From contig OX467086.1 of assembly GCA_950106755.1 (NCBI GenBank), forward strand, positions 30,088,001 through 30,152,000: a DNA stretch of 64,000 nt, in the 5' to 3' direction. This DNA is from Climacium dendroides. Lineage: Eukaryota; Streptophyta; Bryopsida; Hypnales; Climaciaceae. Positions within the stretch are counted from its first letter, which is position 1, and each line of letters begins with the position of its first letter. Positions 1 through 14,774 of the stretch are shown piece after piece. A program made the translations under genes and the position numbers. The notes beneath the pieces were generated by a model. That model saw only the letters and a list, made by a program, of their open reading frames with translations, was not told where the DNA came from and ran no database searches.

Positions 1-1006
1 GAAGTCTCTAATTTTCTTCTTGTTGCATTAGTACTCCTAGAACTTCCAAATTGTTGTAGTCTTGCAGTGAAATAAGTTTAAGTGAGTTCTTGAAAAGTGT
101 ACATCCTTGAGATATTACAGCTCATAGAAATTACACCCCTACAAATTCAATGTTTAATCACTGCAGGTGTAGAATAAGAAATATGGAGGTTGGAAGTTGA
201 TGAGGTCATCCAACTTTAGGTTCAAATCATATTTTGTAGCACATCTAAATTTTTTACCATAATCCTTGGGCATTGAGGGAGTGATGCTATTGCAGTTTTT
301 GGAAATCAGCCAAAATGTTACGGCAGGCAATCATTGGTAGCAAGGAATGCTAATTTATTATTTACTTCTTTAGGTACTTTGTGTTACTTGGTTCCTTCGG
401 TGGATTACATGGGTTACAATTGGGATGATACTTAGGCAATATTAGGATTGATTTTGGCTGCAGAGCATCATGTTGCATAGTTGGCTATTATTCCCAGAGA
501 ATCTTGCTATTATTCTTGTCATTTTATTTTCAAGGAGCTACTTGGCCAAATTTTTGCATATAATATCATTGCATTGAAGGTTAATACAAATATCATATAT
601 GTTAGTATTCAAGGTCTACAACATGCCGCTCATAATGGTAATTTTGTTTGAAAAATCATTGTACACAATTGACACTAACAAGAGAACTATAGAACATTTT
701 ACAATTCTATCATTATAGACAAAGAAAATAAAAATATAAAAATAAAAATAAAATTGTTGGAAGTATGTATTGAACTTCCTCACAACAATTTCATTCAATG
801 CAAAGCTTCCTCCCTTTGGTTAGAGTCAATGAATAAAGATACTTTGAACCTTATGTAGTATAATAGGGTGAAGCTTTGCCATGAATTTCATTTAATTAAG
901 GTAGGAGGTTTGTAAATTGACTAAGGTTCTAAATGCATCTCATATCTAGGAATGAGTGATATGTTCCTTGAAATATCTATTATTATCATTGATGAGGTAG
1001 GTAGGT
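1..1006. other. AT-rich intergenic DNA, no gene seen
   Basis: No convincing reading frame, RNA gene or structured repeat is visible. The only open frame of note, 616-798 on the minus strand, is low-complexity (Phe/Tyr/Ile-rich from an AT-rich tract) and is not taken as a gene. Confidence 0.6.
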
Positions 1007-1298
1007 TTAACTCCTATAGACCAATTGTCCCCTCAAATGACAAAATGGATTTTGAGCAAGCTCCTACGGCCTCAAAATTTATTGTGATTTTTTGAAACTT
1101 TTGTGAGGATAGAAAAACACATTAGCTTTCTAGCAATATAATTTTTATTTCAATTGGTGACTAGGAGCAAAACTTATGGCACAAGATCCTACGGTTAGAC
1201 TCTTAAAAAATATTATATTTTTTGTTTTTTTAGGTGAATGTAGCGGTAGTTTTGAGTTGTTTTTGACAAAAAAATTGGCCTTGGGCTTTAGGGGTTAA
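1007..1298. mobile_element. Short TTAACCCCT-type inverted-repeat element (internally deleted copy)
   Basis: The left end reads TTAACTCCTATAGACC and the right end GGGCTTTAGGGGTTAA, so the termini are inverted relatives. The interior matches the ends of the 568-bp copies at 20682-21249 and 23982-24549 (shared phrases include AAAATGGATTTTG and GAGTTGTTTTTGACAAAAAA-like sequence) but lacks their middle. It has no coding capacity. I infer a non-autonomous MITE-like element, internally deleted to 292 bp. Confidence 0.6.
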
Positions 1299-3248
1299 AT
1301 GAAAAGTTTATAGCCTTTCTACCTTAGTTGAGTAACACTTTAGACTTGCCAAAACCAAGAAACAAAACATTTGTAAATTTGCATGATGTTACAATTAAAG
1401 AACAAAGCCTATAACCATGTGGTCAAACTTGAAAGTCCCTTGCTTTGTATCCTCTATTTCTTCACTATTCATGAGTGAAATATTGGTTTTCTTGTGCCTT
1501 TGCTTTCATAACCTTGTCAATTGTCACTCTTCAAAATGAACACAATCAAAATGATGGACTTGTAAGCATTACTTCACTCTTAAATTAACAAATCTCCTAG
1601 GGGAGATATGAAAGTTCAAGAAAATCCTTTTTATTTTTGAGATGATATCACATGTCTAAAATTTGTTACAAAATTTTCAAATATTTTTAATAAATTTCAA
1701 ATTACAATAATTTTTTTAAGAAAAATTTTAAAAAATTAATATCAAATACAAATCATGTTAATAAAATCTAAAATTTCCATAATAAGAAGTAAACTATAGT
1801 ATAGAACATTATGGTAAAAAAAAAAAACCTTTTGTGTCATTTTGTACCTAAAAATATGGTTACAAATCTTCAACTTCAAAGTTTACTTAAAAGCTTATTT
1901 TAAAGAATTTTTAAAAATTTCCAAGTAGAGTAGAAAATATACTTTAAAATCTTCATTTTGTTAGCTTTGTTCAGAGGTATAAGAAATCATTTTGAATGTC
2001 AAAATCAAGTTTTAAGGAAAACAAAGCTCACAATATTGAAATACAATCAATAGTATACCATTTTTTTTTAATAAACAACATCGTATGAAATCAAAAGACA
2101 ACTAAAATGTCTTAAATTCAACTCAATGATGTCTTTATAGCATTAGCAAAGTTGCACACATAAAATTAGTTGAAATCATCCATTCTTCAATATGCACAAA
2201 TCTTGGTTGTCCTTTCAAAGGATACAAAATGTTCCAAGGTTAAATTTTGTTGAAGTTGATTGTACTTGAGCTATAATACTTAGCAAACATAACAAATAGG
2301 GAAATGACCGCCTTGCAAGTATGAGAATAAAAGATGTTTCTTTTTATTGTTCTTTTATTTTTATTGAACAAACAAGGTTGACCTCATTGCATAAAAAACA
2401 AGACAAACAAACTCCTAGGAAATATAACAAAAAAAACCCTCTACCAATCCCAATAATTGGGTTGGGCCATTGGCAAGTGACCTTCATATCCCTTAGTCCA
2501 ATTCTAGTGAAGTCCACTAATTTTTTGAGATGTTGATGGTTTGTCATCCCTTAGAATCCTACTTTTGAAAGAACAATTATAGTACATGTCTACGGACATT
2601 AATAGGTAGCTACTATCTTTTACTTCACATATTCATAGAAAATTCAATAGGAAATAATTTAGAAATAAAAAAATTTCACTAAGTTTTTTTCCAAAAGGTT
2701 AATCAATACAAATCAATCTATTATGGCTCTTGATAACAAGAAAAGGCAAATTTCTTAGAGAAGTGGGAATAGGTTTGGTTACCTTATTTCCATTGCTCCC
2801 ATTGAAAAATGATGTGATTCTTTCCAATCTATAGTTCTATAGGGTACTCTCCTACAATAGCATCCAAATCTTTTCACGAGCAATGCTTGGAACTAGTTGA
2901 AAATGACAAAGACCAAGGTGTTAATCAAATGGGAGTAAGAAATGTTCTAAAATCAATTTCAAAAGTCAAAACAACTCTTGATGCACAAATCTAAAAATGA
3001 GTAAAAACAAGTCAATTGGTTAATTGCAATGACCTAATTGTGACCCCTTTGTAAAATTAACCCCTACAAATTCTTGCCTAAAATGTACAATATTTATTTA
3101 TAAGCTATAGAATTAGGTTTGGAAACACCAATTTTTAGTACTTTACTAATTCATAATTTATTTATAATGTATCCAATAATTGCACAAAAAAAGAATCTAG
3201 AATATTCTTTCAACTTCCAAAAAGATTTGATAAAAAAAATTAAACAAT
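1299..3248. other. AT-rich intergenic DNA
   Basis: Very AT-rich sequence with homopolymer runs. The overlapping open frames at 2321-2547 lie on opposite strands and have no family resemblance. No gene or RNA is supported. Confidence 0.6.
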
Positions 3249-3545
3249 CATTAGATGTTTTGGGGGGCCTTTGGAAGACTGTGAGTTCTTAGCAATGTGG
3301 AAATAGAGACACATCAACAGTTTAACATGGTCAGGAGACTGCCATGTTAGATAATAATAATAGTAAATATTTTTAATATCTTTAAATTATTTTTAAAAAA
3401 GAATCTTTAAATTTTAAATTATTAAAAATTTAAAGATTTTATTATTATTTTTGTTATTATTTTATAATTTGACCACATTGCCATGGTTTACACAAGGGGA
3501 GCAACTCCAAAATAGTCTTTCAAAGGCCCCCAAAAACATCTAATG
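3249..3545. mobile_element. MITE-like element with ~30-bp terminal inverted repeats
   Basis: The left arm at 3249-3280 begins CATTAGATGTTTTGGGGGGC. The right arm at 3514-3545 is its near-perfect reverse complement, ending CCCCCAAAAACATCTAATG. The 230-bp interior is AT-rich and itself partly self-complementary (runs of TAATAATAATA against TTATTATTATT), with no reading frame. This fits a small non-autonomous DNA transposon. No clear target-site duplication could be read, so the superfamily is unassigned. Confidence 0.7.
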
Positions 3546-4469
3546 CTAATGTTAGGAACAAAGCTCAATTGCTTATTCAAACACATTTAGGTTTAGGAAT
3601 AACACGTTTATTCAAAATCATTGATGCTTGAAAATTGAAACATCACTAAAAGTTCAAAAGGTCCCTAAAATGCTTTTTAAAAAGGTTTCTATGTCTGGAG
3701 TAAAAGAGTAACTTAATAGGAATTATCATACCCATCTATCCCATAATACTAATCCTTCTTTGTAGTAATGAAAGTATTAAGGATTTAGATAACAAATCAA
3801 TAGATACAGAGTATTACACATAAATAGGATTGGCTTTATAGAAAAAGAAGACTTCCTATGTGACTTACTTGCCCTCTCTATGTATTTAGACCTACATAAG
3901 AACAAACTGAAATTCAATGAGATGTGCAATGTCTTTTGGTCTTTGATCCAATCAACTTCAAATTGTTATAAAACTTGAATTTTTAGAATTTTAAAAGAAT
4001 TTTTAAATCTATGAAGTGGATAGTAAACTAGTCTTCTTGTACTTCATCTCACTAATTAACTTCAAAATCTATAGAAATCATCTTAAGCCTAAAATCAAGT
4101 CTAAAGTAAGTGGCTAAAAAGCTAGAGAGGACAAGTCATTGGAGACAAATGAAAGAAATAAAAGGGACTAGCACTATTGAATGGAGTATTTTCTCCCCTA
4201 AAAATGATAGAATAGAGTTCAACATTTTTAATTTAACCTTGAAACGTTGTTGAGATCACAAAATGGCTTTTGGATGACTTCACTTAAGACTATAAGATGA
4301 AAAAATGTTTTTTCATCTAACTTCATTTATGAAGTTGCTTGAGTACATTTTCACTATTGCAATGTTCAAATTCACATTAAGGGTAAATAGAAAATTCCCT
4401 CATTAATCATTATGGTATTATTGACTTTTCTATAGAAGTTATTTGAGTCCAATTAATGAAATAAACTTA
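3546..4469. other. AT-rich intergenic DNA
   Basis: No gene, RNA or structured repeat recognised. Sequence is AT-rich and non-repetitive as far as can be read by eye. Confidence 0.55.
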
Positions 4470-5805
4470 TTATCCCTTAAAAGACTGTTTGTCCCCTTAG
4501 AGTACAATTTGGGTCCTAGTAGGTTCCTATTGTCTCAATTTGTAGTGAATGTTTTTGAAACTTTTTGAAGATGTGTGGTTTTGCAAGAACTTTGCAAATA
4601 TATAATTTTTATTTCAATCAGTGCCTAGTAAAAAATGTTATAGTATAATAAGCCAAAATTGGAGGTCAACTAGCAACACAAAAAAATCAGAAAAAGTCAA
4701 AATATTTAAAAAATATATTTTTCCTAAAATTTTATATTTTTGTCTACATTTGAAGCTTTGATTCATTCTATTAGGGCTAGTGATGAGAAAGTTATGGACA
4801 ATCTTAGTTTTTCGAGCAATCTAAGCATCTTCTTGAAAAAATAACTTATAGGATATGTAATTTTTATAATTTTCCAAAAAAATTGTTAGACAAGGTTAGG
4901 TTTGTTTTTTAGAACAATCTCACCATTGGAATTGTATTTCAATTTTATCTTAGAGTTATTAACAATTAGTTTTTCCTTCACTCTTTAACCTACTTTTATT
5001 TAATAAATTTTTAATGAGTGAAAGTTAAGAGTTTTTATTTGTTGAATTTTTTTCCTTGGATTTTCAACTCAACTATTTAACATAAAAACTTAGAAAATCA
5101 AAATTAACAATACAAAAAATTTCAATTAAAAAGATCCAAAGCCAAAAAATCTAGTCAAGCAAGTTGCAAAAATACTTATTTTCTTCACTTTGGATGCAAA
5201 TATCTTGCAATCTATGCAGTCAAATTTGATGAAATTTAAAGGTATTATTTCCGTCCCAAAATGATCTTCTTGTTGAACAAAATGTTTTGGATTAAGGCAA
5301 AAAATAACATTTAAAAGTAGAATTTTGGAGGCATTTTCAAAGAACACCACTAAACATTTAATTGTTGAATGTGAAGCTTTTATTTTATAGACATTTAGTA
5401 TGTGCCTAAGACTATGTTTGTACCTCTATTTCACCCCCCAAAGCTTCATCTCCTTCAATTGGGAAATACTCAAAGGGGGATGCAAAAATAAAAACAAACA
5501 ATATTCATTAATCCTTCCAATCATTTCATTTGTCTTTTGGTTGATGATTGCATGGATGGAGGGGAAATTACTATCTAGAATTGTTTTGTTAGTTCCAATA
5601 AACAATCGAAAGCCAAATTTGACTTATTCCAATGTCACAAAGTACAACAATAAGATCATTTTGGGACAAAAAAAATTAAGGCCAACAAAAAGATCATTAT
5701 GGGACAAAAGGGAGTATTTTTTTTATTTTCTTAGGTGACCACAACAAAAGTAGCAATATTGAGTGGTTTTTGAAGAAAAAAAACCTTAAAGGCTTCAGGG
5801 GTTAA
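4470..5805. mobile_element. TTAACCCCT-family element interrupted by a mariner-like element
   Basis: The left end (TTATCCCTTAAAAGAC, then TGTTTGTCCCC) and the right end (AAAGGCTTCAGGGGTTAA) match the termini of the 568-bp elements near 20.7 and 24.0 kb. The interior also aligns, for example GAAGCTTTGATTCATTC. The copy is far longer because additional DNA lies inside it, including the mariner-like element at 5245-5714. Its own body is non-coding. Confidence 0.55.
5245..5714 (+). mobile_element. Deleted Tc1/mariner-like element (plant MLE/Stowaway type)
   Basis: The right end reads TGGGACAAAAGGGAG followed by TA. Its reverse complement, CTCCCTTTTGTCCCA, is the classic plant mariner/Stowaway terminus. 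The left end is a degraded version, TTATTTCCGTCCCA, preceded by TA. TA at 5243-5244 and 5715-5716 fits the TA target duplication of this superfamily. A plus-strand frame (5520-5640) matches the frame at 19926-20153 that resembles the N-terminal part of plant mariner transposases. Most of the transposase is missing, so the copy is dead. Confidence 0.65.
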
Positions 5806-5816
5806 ATATGGTTTCT

Positions 5817-6170
5817 ACTTCAATTGAAAGTTTTGAAAAATTCATGAATTTCAATTTTTTTAAAACAATATGTACTTTAGATCTATAATCATGATTTGTT
5901 AATTTTCTAATTGTACAATGATATTATAACTTTTATACCATGTTACTAATAGTATAATATACATCTATGTTGAAAACTTCAAGTTTTTTAATATATACAA
6001 TATTTGGTATGAATTTTCTTAAAAAATTCGTAGTAATTTCAAATTTTCCCATAACAATTTGAAAATTTTGTGGCATGTGGTAGACATAACTTCATCTCTG
6101 AAAGATAAATATAAAATTTTCATTCATATCTAGTATAAAATTGGTAGCAGAGCGATGGATATTAAGCTTG
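5817..6170. repeat. Dispersed AT-rich repeat, second copy at 11084-11418
   Basis: Stretches such as GTAATTTCAAATTTTCCC and TTCATTCATATCTAGT recur in the same order and orientation near 11.1-11.4 kb, with many substitutions. There is no coding capacity, and the boundaries are approximate. Confidence 0.5.
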
Positions 6171-6299
6171 AAATCAGTGGGCCAGTCCTTCTAGGGTTAA
6201 GAAAAACATCAAAAATACAATACACTCATGCAGGAATCTGCAGGACGAAGAGGCAAATCAGGACATAACAAAAAGAAGAAATAACGTTTAAGTTACTTA

Positions 6300-6642
6300 T
6301 AATAAAAATAGATGAATAAAATTTTTAGGAAGAAACAAGAGCGTCAGAACTAGAATAATAATTTCCAAACTGTACAACTTCAAGATATACATCTGCGCTA
6401 CAAGCTGTGCTTCAACCACCAGAGTTACAATAAGGTCATCCTCACCCCCAACAGTTACAAAAAGGTTCTTGCAGAATTCTTATATACCACACTCCAGCTC
6501 TTCATTTTCACTCCAACATCGCTTCACTGTCCTCAACAGTCTTGCGTTGAAAGAAAGAGTTTGCAAGCTGAGTGCATTTCTCTACATCGCCTTTCTCAAC
6601 TGATGACACATACTTGGGTTGTTCATATCAGAGGCAGATACT
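6300..6642 (-). other. Presumed 3' UTR and flank of the RD19-like gene
   Basis: Sequence downstream of the stop codon is GC-richer than the surrounding repeats, and no repeat was recognised in it. The polyadenylation site cannot be fixed from sequence alone. Confidence 0.4.
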
Positions 6643-8888
<2,246 letters not shown>

Positions 8889-9646
8889 AGCTACCCAATT
8901 TGCGGCACTTGCTCCAAATTTCGACAGAGACGAAGCGAGAAACGAAACCCCAAACGGCGGAAATCGCTATGGAAAAAGTGTCTGAACTGATTGCTTTCTT
9001 TTATGCCGGCCTGGTGATGTCTGATTTTTCACGGTGAAGATTCGCGAATCCCGAGACTCGAGTAGCAAATCGACGTTGCACACTTCCTCTTTTGATGCGT
9101 TGTGTGATGGGCACGCAAGCCGAAGCAACAAGCCACGAAAAGGAGGAAAGAGAGGCCTCTACTGTGAAGGAGAGCGGTGGGTGAAAGGCTTCCTCGTCAT
9201 TGGCGGAACGGTCGAAGATCTGACGTGGAGGGAGTTCTGTTCACACCGGTGACCGGTCCAGTCGATTGCGTGTGGTGTTAGGAGGCGTATGTTACGGGCC
9301 GGGACGTTTGGTTCCGCTGGCTCTTTATCTTTAGAACTCCGTGCGTGAAGGCAGCTGGTTGCGAAAATCGAGTTTCCACGTCAGATTGTCAGGGTCCACG
9401 TCACCTCAGACCATTCAAAAGAGGACATGTGGCACTGTTTCCAGAAATGACATAATTCATAATGGTATCATGCATTAAGTTTGGTAGTATTGTTCCATTA
9501 GGTTTTGTTTGATACATTGAGACCTCCTAAACCATGCACCCTTTGATGTTGAAAAGCTCTCAGCAAGGAGGGAGGTACAGGATTTATTTTGTGGTGTTTC
9601 AACCTATAGTGGGAAAGTTATGGATCTTTAAGTTATTTTTGGATCT
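8889..9646. other. 5' flank / promoter region of the RD19-like gene
   Basis: Up to about 9.4 kb this stretch is clearly GC-richer than the repeats beyond it and lacks recognisable repeats, which suits a promoter and 5' UTR. Short open frames on the plus strand (8803-8985, 9034-9252) show no family resemblance and are not called as genes. Confidence 0.45.
9221..9403. promoter_or_regulatory. Cluster of three TGACGTGG (ABRE/C-box-like) motifs upstream of the RD19-like gene
   Basis: TGACGTGG occurs at 9221-9228, and its reverse complement CCACGTCA at 9376-9383 and 9396-9403. This is about 330-515 bp upstream of the ATG at 8888 of the minus-strand protease gene. The ACGT core with these flanks is a known bZIP binding type (hybrid of G-box and C-box). 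Regulation by stress or ABA is inferred from the motif and from known RD19 behaviour; no transcript data are available. Confidence 0.4.
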
Positions 9647-10324
9647 TGACCCCCTAAATGCTCAAGGCACCAAATTTGGGTGTTGACAATACTTTAAAGT
9701 TAAATAAAACCTAACCAAGTTACTATTTTGAGTATTTTTAATGTTTGAAATTTGAAATTTGAAGTCTAATTTTAGCATTGAAAATCCAATTTTGAAAATG
9801 ATCGATTATTATTTTTCTATTTAAGATTTGGTGCACAGGTGTCCATTGAAATCTTGACTTTCTTGTCAAGTGTAGAAAGCTCTTGGAAATGAGCCTCAAA
9901 TACTCTAGATCTTGGAGAAAAAATCACATTAGAAATTCATTTTAAAAAATTGTAGAGTAGATTTTTAGAAGCTATAAATTGATTAGGGTTATGCATGTTA
10001 GGCGCTTTATTCTCATATTGTTCTGGTGACCAATTTTTTAGATTTGACATGTGAAAAGAAGATTGAAAGTCTTCTAATCACTTTCATAGTTTTAACACCC
10101 TCATGATCAAACATTATAATATTTCAATCTAGAAGTGATATTATTTTTTTTTTCCTGTTTGATCTCTAACATATCTAGCTTGAATTAGTACAATTAGAAT
10201 TCCAAAAAAATTGATACAACTTATTGAAATGATGGATTTTTTATTTAAGATTTTTTATTATTGATTATTGATTTAGAAAAATCTCCTAAAAGTTCAAAAG
10301 AGACCTTGGACATGTAGGGATTAA
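9647..10324. mobile_element. TTAACCCCTAAATGCTCAAGG-type element, uninterrupted copy
   Basis: The left end reads TTGACCCCCTAAATGCTC; the right end is ACCTTGGACATGTAGGGATTAA, its degraded inverse. The sequence aligns over most of its length with 12813-13965, for example GGAAATGAGCCTCAAATAC and ATTAGAAATTCATTT. It lacks the 518-bp insertion present in that copy and so preserves the empty site near 9944. Non-coding. Confidence 0.6.
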
Positions 10325-12812
10325 ATTATACAGATTAGAAAATTACTTTTACATTTATTTTGACTATGGCAACTGTACAAGGCAAGTTTTCTCTGAAAGT
10401 ACAAGACCTATGACTTAAAGGTACTTTGCCAAAATAATTTGAGTTTTGAACTAGTAGGTGCATTATTCATTTCAAAAATAATCTTGAGAGTCATCCATTG
10501 GCCACTTTTTGGCCTCAACACCCTTCCATGATTAACCCTTAAATGATGCTATGAATGTTTTTAGTCCTTTCAATGACCACATTTAGATGTGTGATGGTAA
10601 AATAAAGGGATTTTTATTCAAATTTTATTGAAAAGTTGCTTGAGTACATTTTCAATGAATTAGTGTGCCTTGTGCCATCGCCACAATCAAAATCGAAGTA
10701 AAAGTAATATCTAATTTTTTAATTCATAAAAACTTCCAGATTCAATATCTTTTCTTCTGTCAATCAGAACACCATAAAACAAAACCTGATCACACCTCCT
10801 TGTAGAGTACTTTTTGATAGTACCAAGAATTTGGCTACACGGTTTCAGAGATTTCACCATACTAAGCAAGAAAAAAAAAATTTAAGCAAATTCCTTCATT
10901 GATGATATTGTTGACTTTTCTAAAGATACAGATGCTTAATGCACAAATCACCTTTGTAGTGTATTTTGGCCATTTTTTGCTATTTATTCTTGATGTGAAT
11001 TTTAGTCATGAAAATGATATTTTTTTAATTTGAGTCCAACTAAATGAAATTAAGCTTATCAAATTTAGTTAGTCTACTTTGACAATTGGAAATTATGAAA
11101 AATTCCTAAATTTCAAAATTCTATAACAATGGTTAATTAGTGTCTAATCTTAAAGTGATATGATAACTTTGATTTATACCATGATATTATACATTATAAT
11201 ATATATTTATGGTGAAAATTTCAGATTTTTTGAATACAATTGATAATAGATATGAATTTTCTTCATTTTTTTCTCAAAAAATTCATAGTAATTTCAAATT
11301 TTCCCCCCAAAATTTGAAAATATTATGACTTGTAGTAGACTTATAGACTTCAACTCTGAAAAATAAATTTAAAAATTTCATTCATATCTAGTTGCAAAAT
11401 GGCAGCAATTAGAGTAATGGGTAATGAAATTTTTGGGCTTACTACCTTGGTGATAAGGGTAGGATTCAAGGATAAATAGGTGCATTATTTTTCTTTGTAA
11501 TTTTTAGAAAAATCATTCATCTAACAATTCTGTCTTCTACAATATTTTAGGATTAAGGTATGTATCTAAATGCATCAAATTCAAGTGATTGGTGAATTGT
11601 ATGTAGCAAAAGTAGAGTTAAAAATCTTTTGATCTTAAAATGTTCAAACAACTTTTAATTTCAAATGATTTTGAGCCAATCATATTTCAACAACCATAAA
11701 AACTAAAAGGGCTATATTTTAAGACTAGATAATCAACTTTGATAACATTATTCAACTTAGGTAATTGTTTCCAAAAATCAAAGCAAAAAGGTAATATCCC
11801 CTTGTCAATGGGAAAAATCATCAATCAAGTTTAAAATGGTATCACATGCAAAATTAGTCATTTTTTAGTATTCCTTAGTACAAATAAAAAAAATCAGCCT
11901 ATACTAATTGGAAATGATATGATTTTGGAAAACTCATGACTGACATACACTAGGTGAACATGATAAATCAACATAATAGAAAGGAGTTTGGGGGGTACAA
12001 AGGAAGAGATTGGTGCCCAAGACTTCCTTTCTACTAAGAAAAGACCTTACGCAATCAACCCTCTATTTGAAGATTTTTTGCCATGAAATCTTGTGTAATA
12101 AATAAAGTACTATAAGCATTAGAATGATACTTTTCATTAAGCCCTTCTTTCAATTCCTATTTTTAATTTGCATTGTTAGATCATATTGGAAGTCAAATTT
12201 CTCTACATGCATTTTTGGAACACTATACGAATAGCAATTGAAATAGAAAATTCACATTATATATGAGAGTAGGGTTGATTTTTGATATAAGATAATATTG
12301 ATTGATTAATTAATTAATAATAATTAATTTAAATATTATTAATTTTTAAAAAATCATTTAAATATTTTGTCTCATTCCAAACCTAAGGAACAGGTTTGGC
12401 TTGAAATGACCCTATCAAACCCTCAAATCTCTTCTAATGTTCCAATCAAGATTGAAACAAATTTTCAATCACTTGGAATATGTTTTCTTTTACTTTTTTA
12501 AGGTTGGGACTAATATGAACATGATACATGTTCCAAAGTAGTGAACAAGAAAGCAAGGAAGTAGTGAGTAGGAAAGTAGCTCTTGAATGATTGGAATTGG
12601 AAAAGTCTACATATTGGGTATAGGTCTAGGCCAACTTTTGGCTTCCATAACTCATAGTAATTTCAATTCAAGGCATAAAATCACCCAAAAATTTGCAATC
12701 ACCATGATTTCTATCTTCTTCCATGGTAGAAAATTTACACTACTTGATATTGCTCCAAAACATGCATAGAATTGCTTAAGTGGTCGACCATGGGTGGTTC
12801 TACCATACTCAT
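10325..12812. other. AT-rich intergenic DNA with a dispersed repeat
   Basis: No gene is seen. It holds the second copy (11084-11418) of the repeat at 5817-6170. A stretch near 10410-10540 resembles 46378-46500 (shared TAGGTGCATT and TGGCCACTTTTTGG). The short frame at 12587-12769 has no family resemblance. Confidence 0.5.
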
Positions 12813-13965
12813 TTAACCCCTAAATGCTCAAGGCATCAAATTTTGGTATCAACAATACTTTGAACTTATGTAAGATCCAACTAGGTTGCTATTTTCAATA
12901 ATTTATATTTTTGACGAATTCTTTTTGAAGTCTAGTTTTAGCATCAAAAATTTGATTTTGAAAATGAATGATTATAATTTTTTTATTAAAGATTTTGTGC
13001 AAAGGTGTCTAATGCAATCTTAACTTTTTGTAGTATTGAGGGCTCTTGGAAATGAGCCTCAAATACACTACATCTTGAAGAAAAAACTACATTAGAAATT
13101 CATTTACCCCTTAAATGTCAAGGTGGACATTTTACGTCCATTGAATGACAAAGAATCTCCATGCAGGACAAAAGTGCAACTATTTGTCCTCCAAATTTTG
13201 TGGAAAAAAGGAACATCTTCTACAATAGCTTGTCTCCTAATGAATTCTCTCCTAATAAATTCTTTTTCATTTTTTTAAGCCAACAATTCATATAATACCC
13301 AAACAAATGATTTCCATGATGACTAAGGTAGGTACACCCAAATGTGCCATTGACCTTAAACCACCATCTATACTATATGTACATCTCCAAAATCAAAATC
13401 AGTTATGTACCTATGTGAAAAAAATGCTTTCAAAACCAAACTTTGTTCCTTAATAACTTTCTGCATACAGTATCCAAATGCCACGTTCTCTGGTGCGTTG
13501 GAACCTCCTTTCACTTGCCAACAAGAACATATGAAAATTTGATCAATCTAATAATAGAAAATAGGCTCAGTAGCAAAAAGTGGCAATTTCAGGTGGACCT
13601 ACCTCAATTGTTGTTTAAGGGTTAAAAAATATGCAGAGTGGATTTTGAGAAACCATAAATTGATTGGAGATATGCATGATAGGCTCTTCAACCTCATATT
13701 TTTTTGGTGTCCAATTTCTTAGATTTGACATGCAAAAAGAGCTGAAAATTTTCCATAGTTTAACACCCTTATGATCAAACATTATAATCTTTCAATCCTT
13801 AAATGATATTGTTGTGTTTTCTTTTCCTTATGTGATCTCTAGTTTGAATTTGTACAGTTACAATTTTTTTAAAACTGATACAACTTATCAAAATGTTGAC
13901 TTTTTGTTCAATTTAGTGCAAATTTCAAAAAAGCTCAAAACAGGCCTTGGGCACTTACGGGTTAA
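12813..13965. mobile_element. TTAACCCCTAAATGCTCAAGG-type element carrying a nested insertion
   Basis: The ends are TTAACCCCTAAATGCTCAAG on the left and GGCCTTGGGCACTTACGGGTTAA on the right. It is the sister of 9647-10324, but 1153 bp long because a second element sits inside it at 13107-13624. No reading frame of note. Its right end abuts the 3' flank of the coiled-coil gene. Confidence 0.65.
13107..13624. mobile_element. Nested inverted-repeat element with TTA target duplication
   Basis: The left terminus CCCCTTAAATGTCAAGG follows TTA at 13104-13106; the right terminus TTGTTTAAGGG is followed by TTA at 13622-13624. The sister element (9647-10324) shows the unoccupied site ATTCATTTTAAAAAATTG with a single TTA, so both the insertion and its 3-bp duplication can be read directly. 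A TTA/TAA duplication is typical of PIF/Harbinger MITEs, but the termini are not diagnostic. Confidence 0.7.
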
Positions 13966-14774
13966 AAACGAATCAAACGGAGCTAAATCAACAATGGAGA
14001 CTGAATCTGAGCCGAAACATTGTACTACAGATTTACCCTGCTGCTTGCAAGAACAAAACGAGTAATGAGAACAATAACTGGTACAGTATTGACTTCAAAC
14101 TTACCAGTGAAGATGCATAAATGAAACCGTATCAAGAGAAGTTGACAGACTATACAAACCCATTAAGCACTATATTCATAAGCTACATTGAAGAGCCACA
14201 TCCTCCACAAAATTCGGGACACAACTGCAGAAGTTCAAACTTGCAAGTGTTCACTTTTTGTGCCTTACACAAGCACTTCAAGATAACAGTCATCAGATAC
14301 TTCGAGAAAGTAAGGCAAGGAACTCATCTGTCAGATTGACAGGGCCCAGGAGAATCAACAACCACATTCAGGTTGTCTCATTTCCCACTAAAAAGACCCC
14401 GTCCTTTCCGTTCTCTTTCAACCCAACTTTCCAGCATCACAAAATCTTCAGAACATTAACATTTCAACCTAGCTCCAACGGGGTCAATCCAGTGCTATCT
14501 ACACATTCTTTAGCCCTTCAAATTTGAGAAGGTTTAAAGGAAGCTATGTGTACCTCAAAGTAAACAGAGTATTTCTCACTGTCCTCGGACTTGGATACAG
14601 AACCATCATCTGGATCTCTGAATCTTCATGGTCCTTAAAGTGATAAACACTCTCTTGCAAAAGCTTATGCATAGTTTGAGAGGACATTCAAGTTGAAGAA
14701 GTCCATTCTCCAAACAGTGCATGCCAAGGTTTTCACACGGATTTCAATCCACAAATGGTTTCGTCTCACAATCG
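13966..14774 (-). other. 3' flank / presumed 3' UTR of the coiled-coil gene
   Basis: GC-richer, non-repetitive DNA between the end of a transposon and the stop codon at 14775. Several short plus-strand frames (13814-14065, 14121-14339, 14258-14527) show no domain and lie antisense to the presumed UTR. They are not called. Confidence 0.4.
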
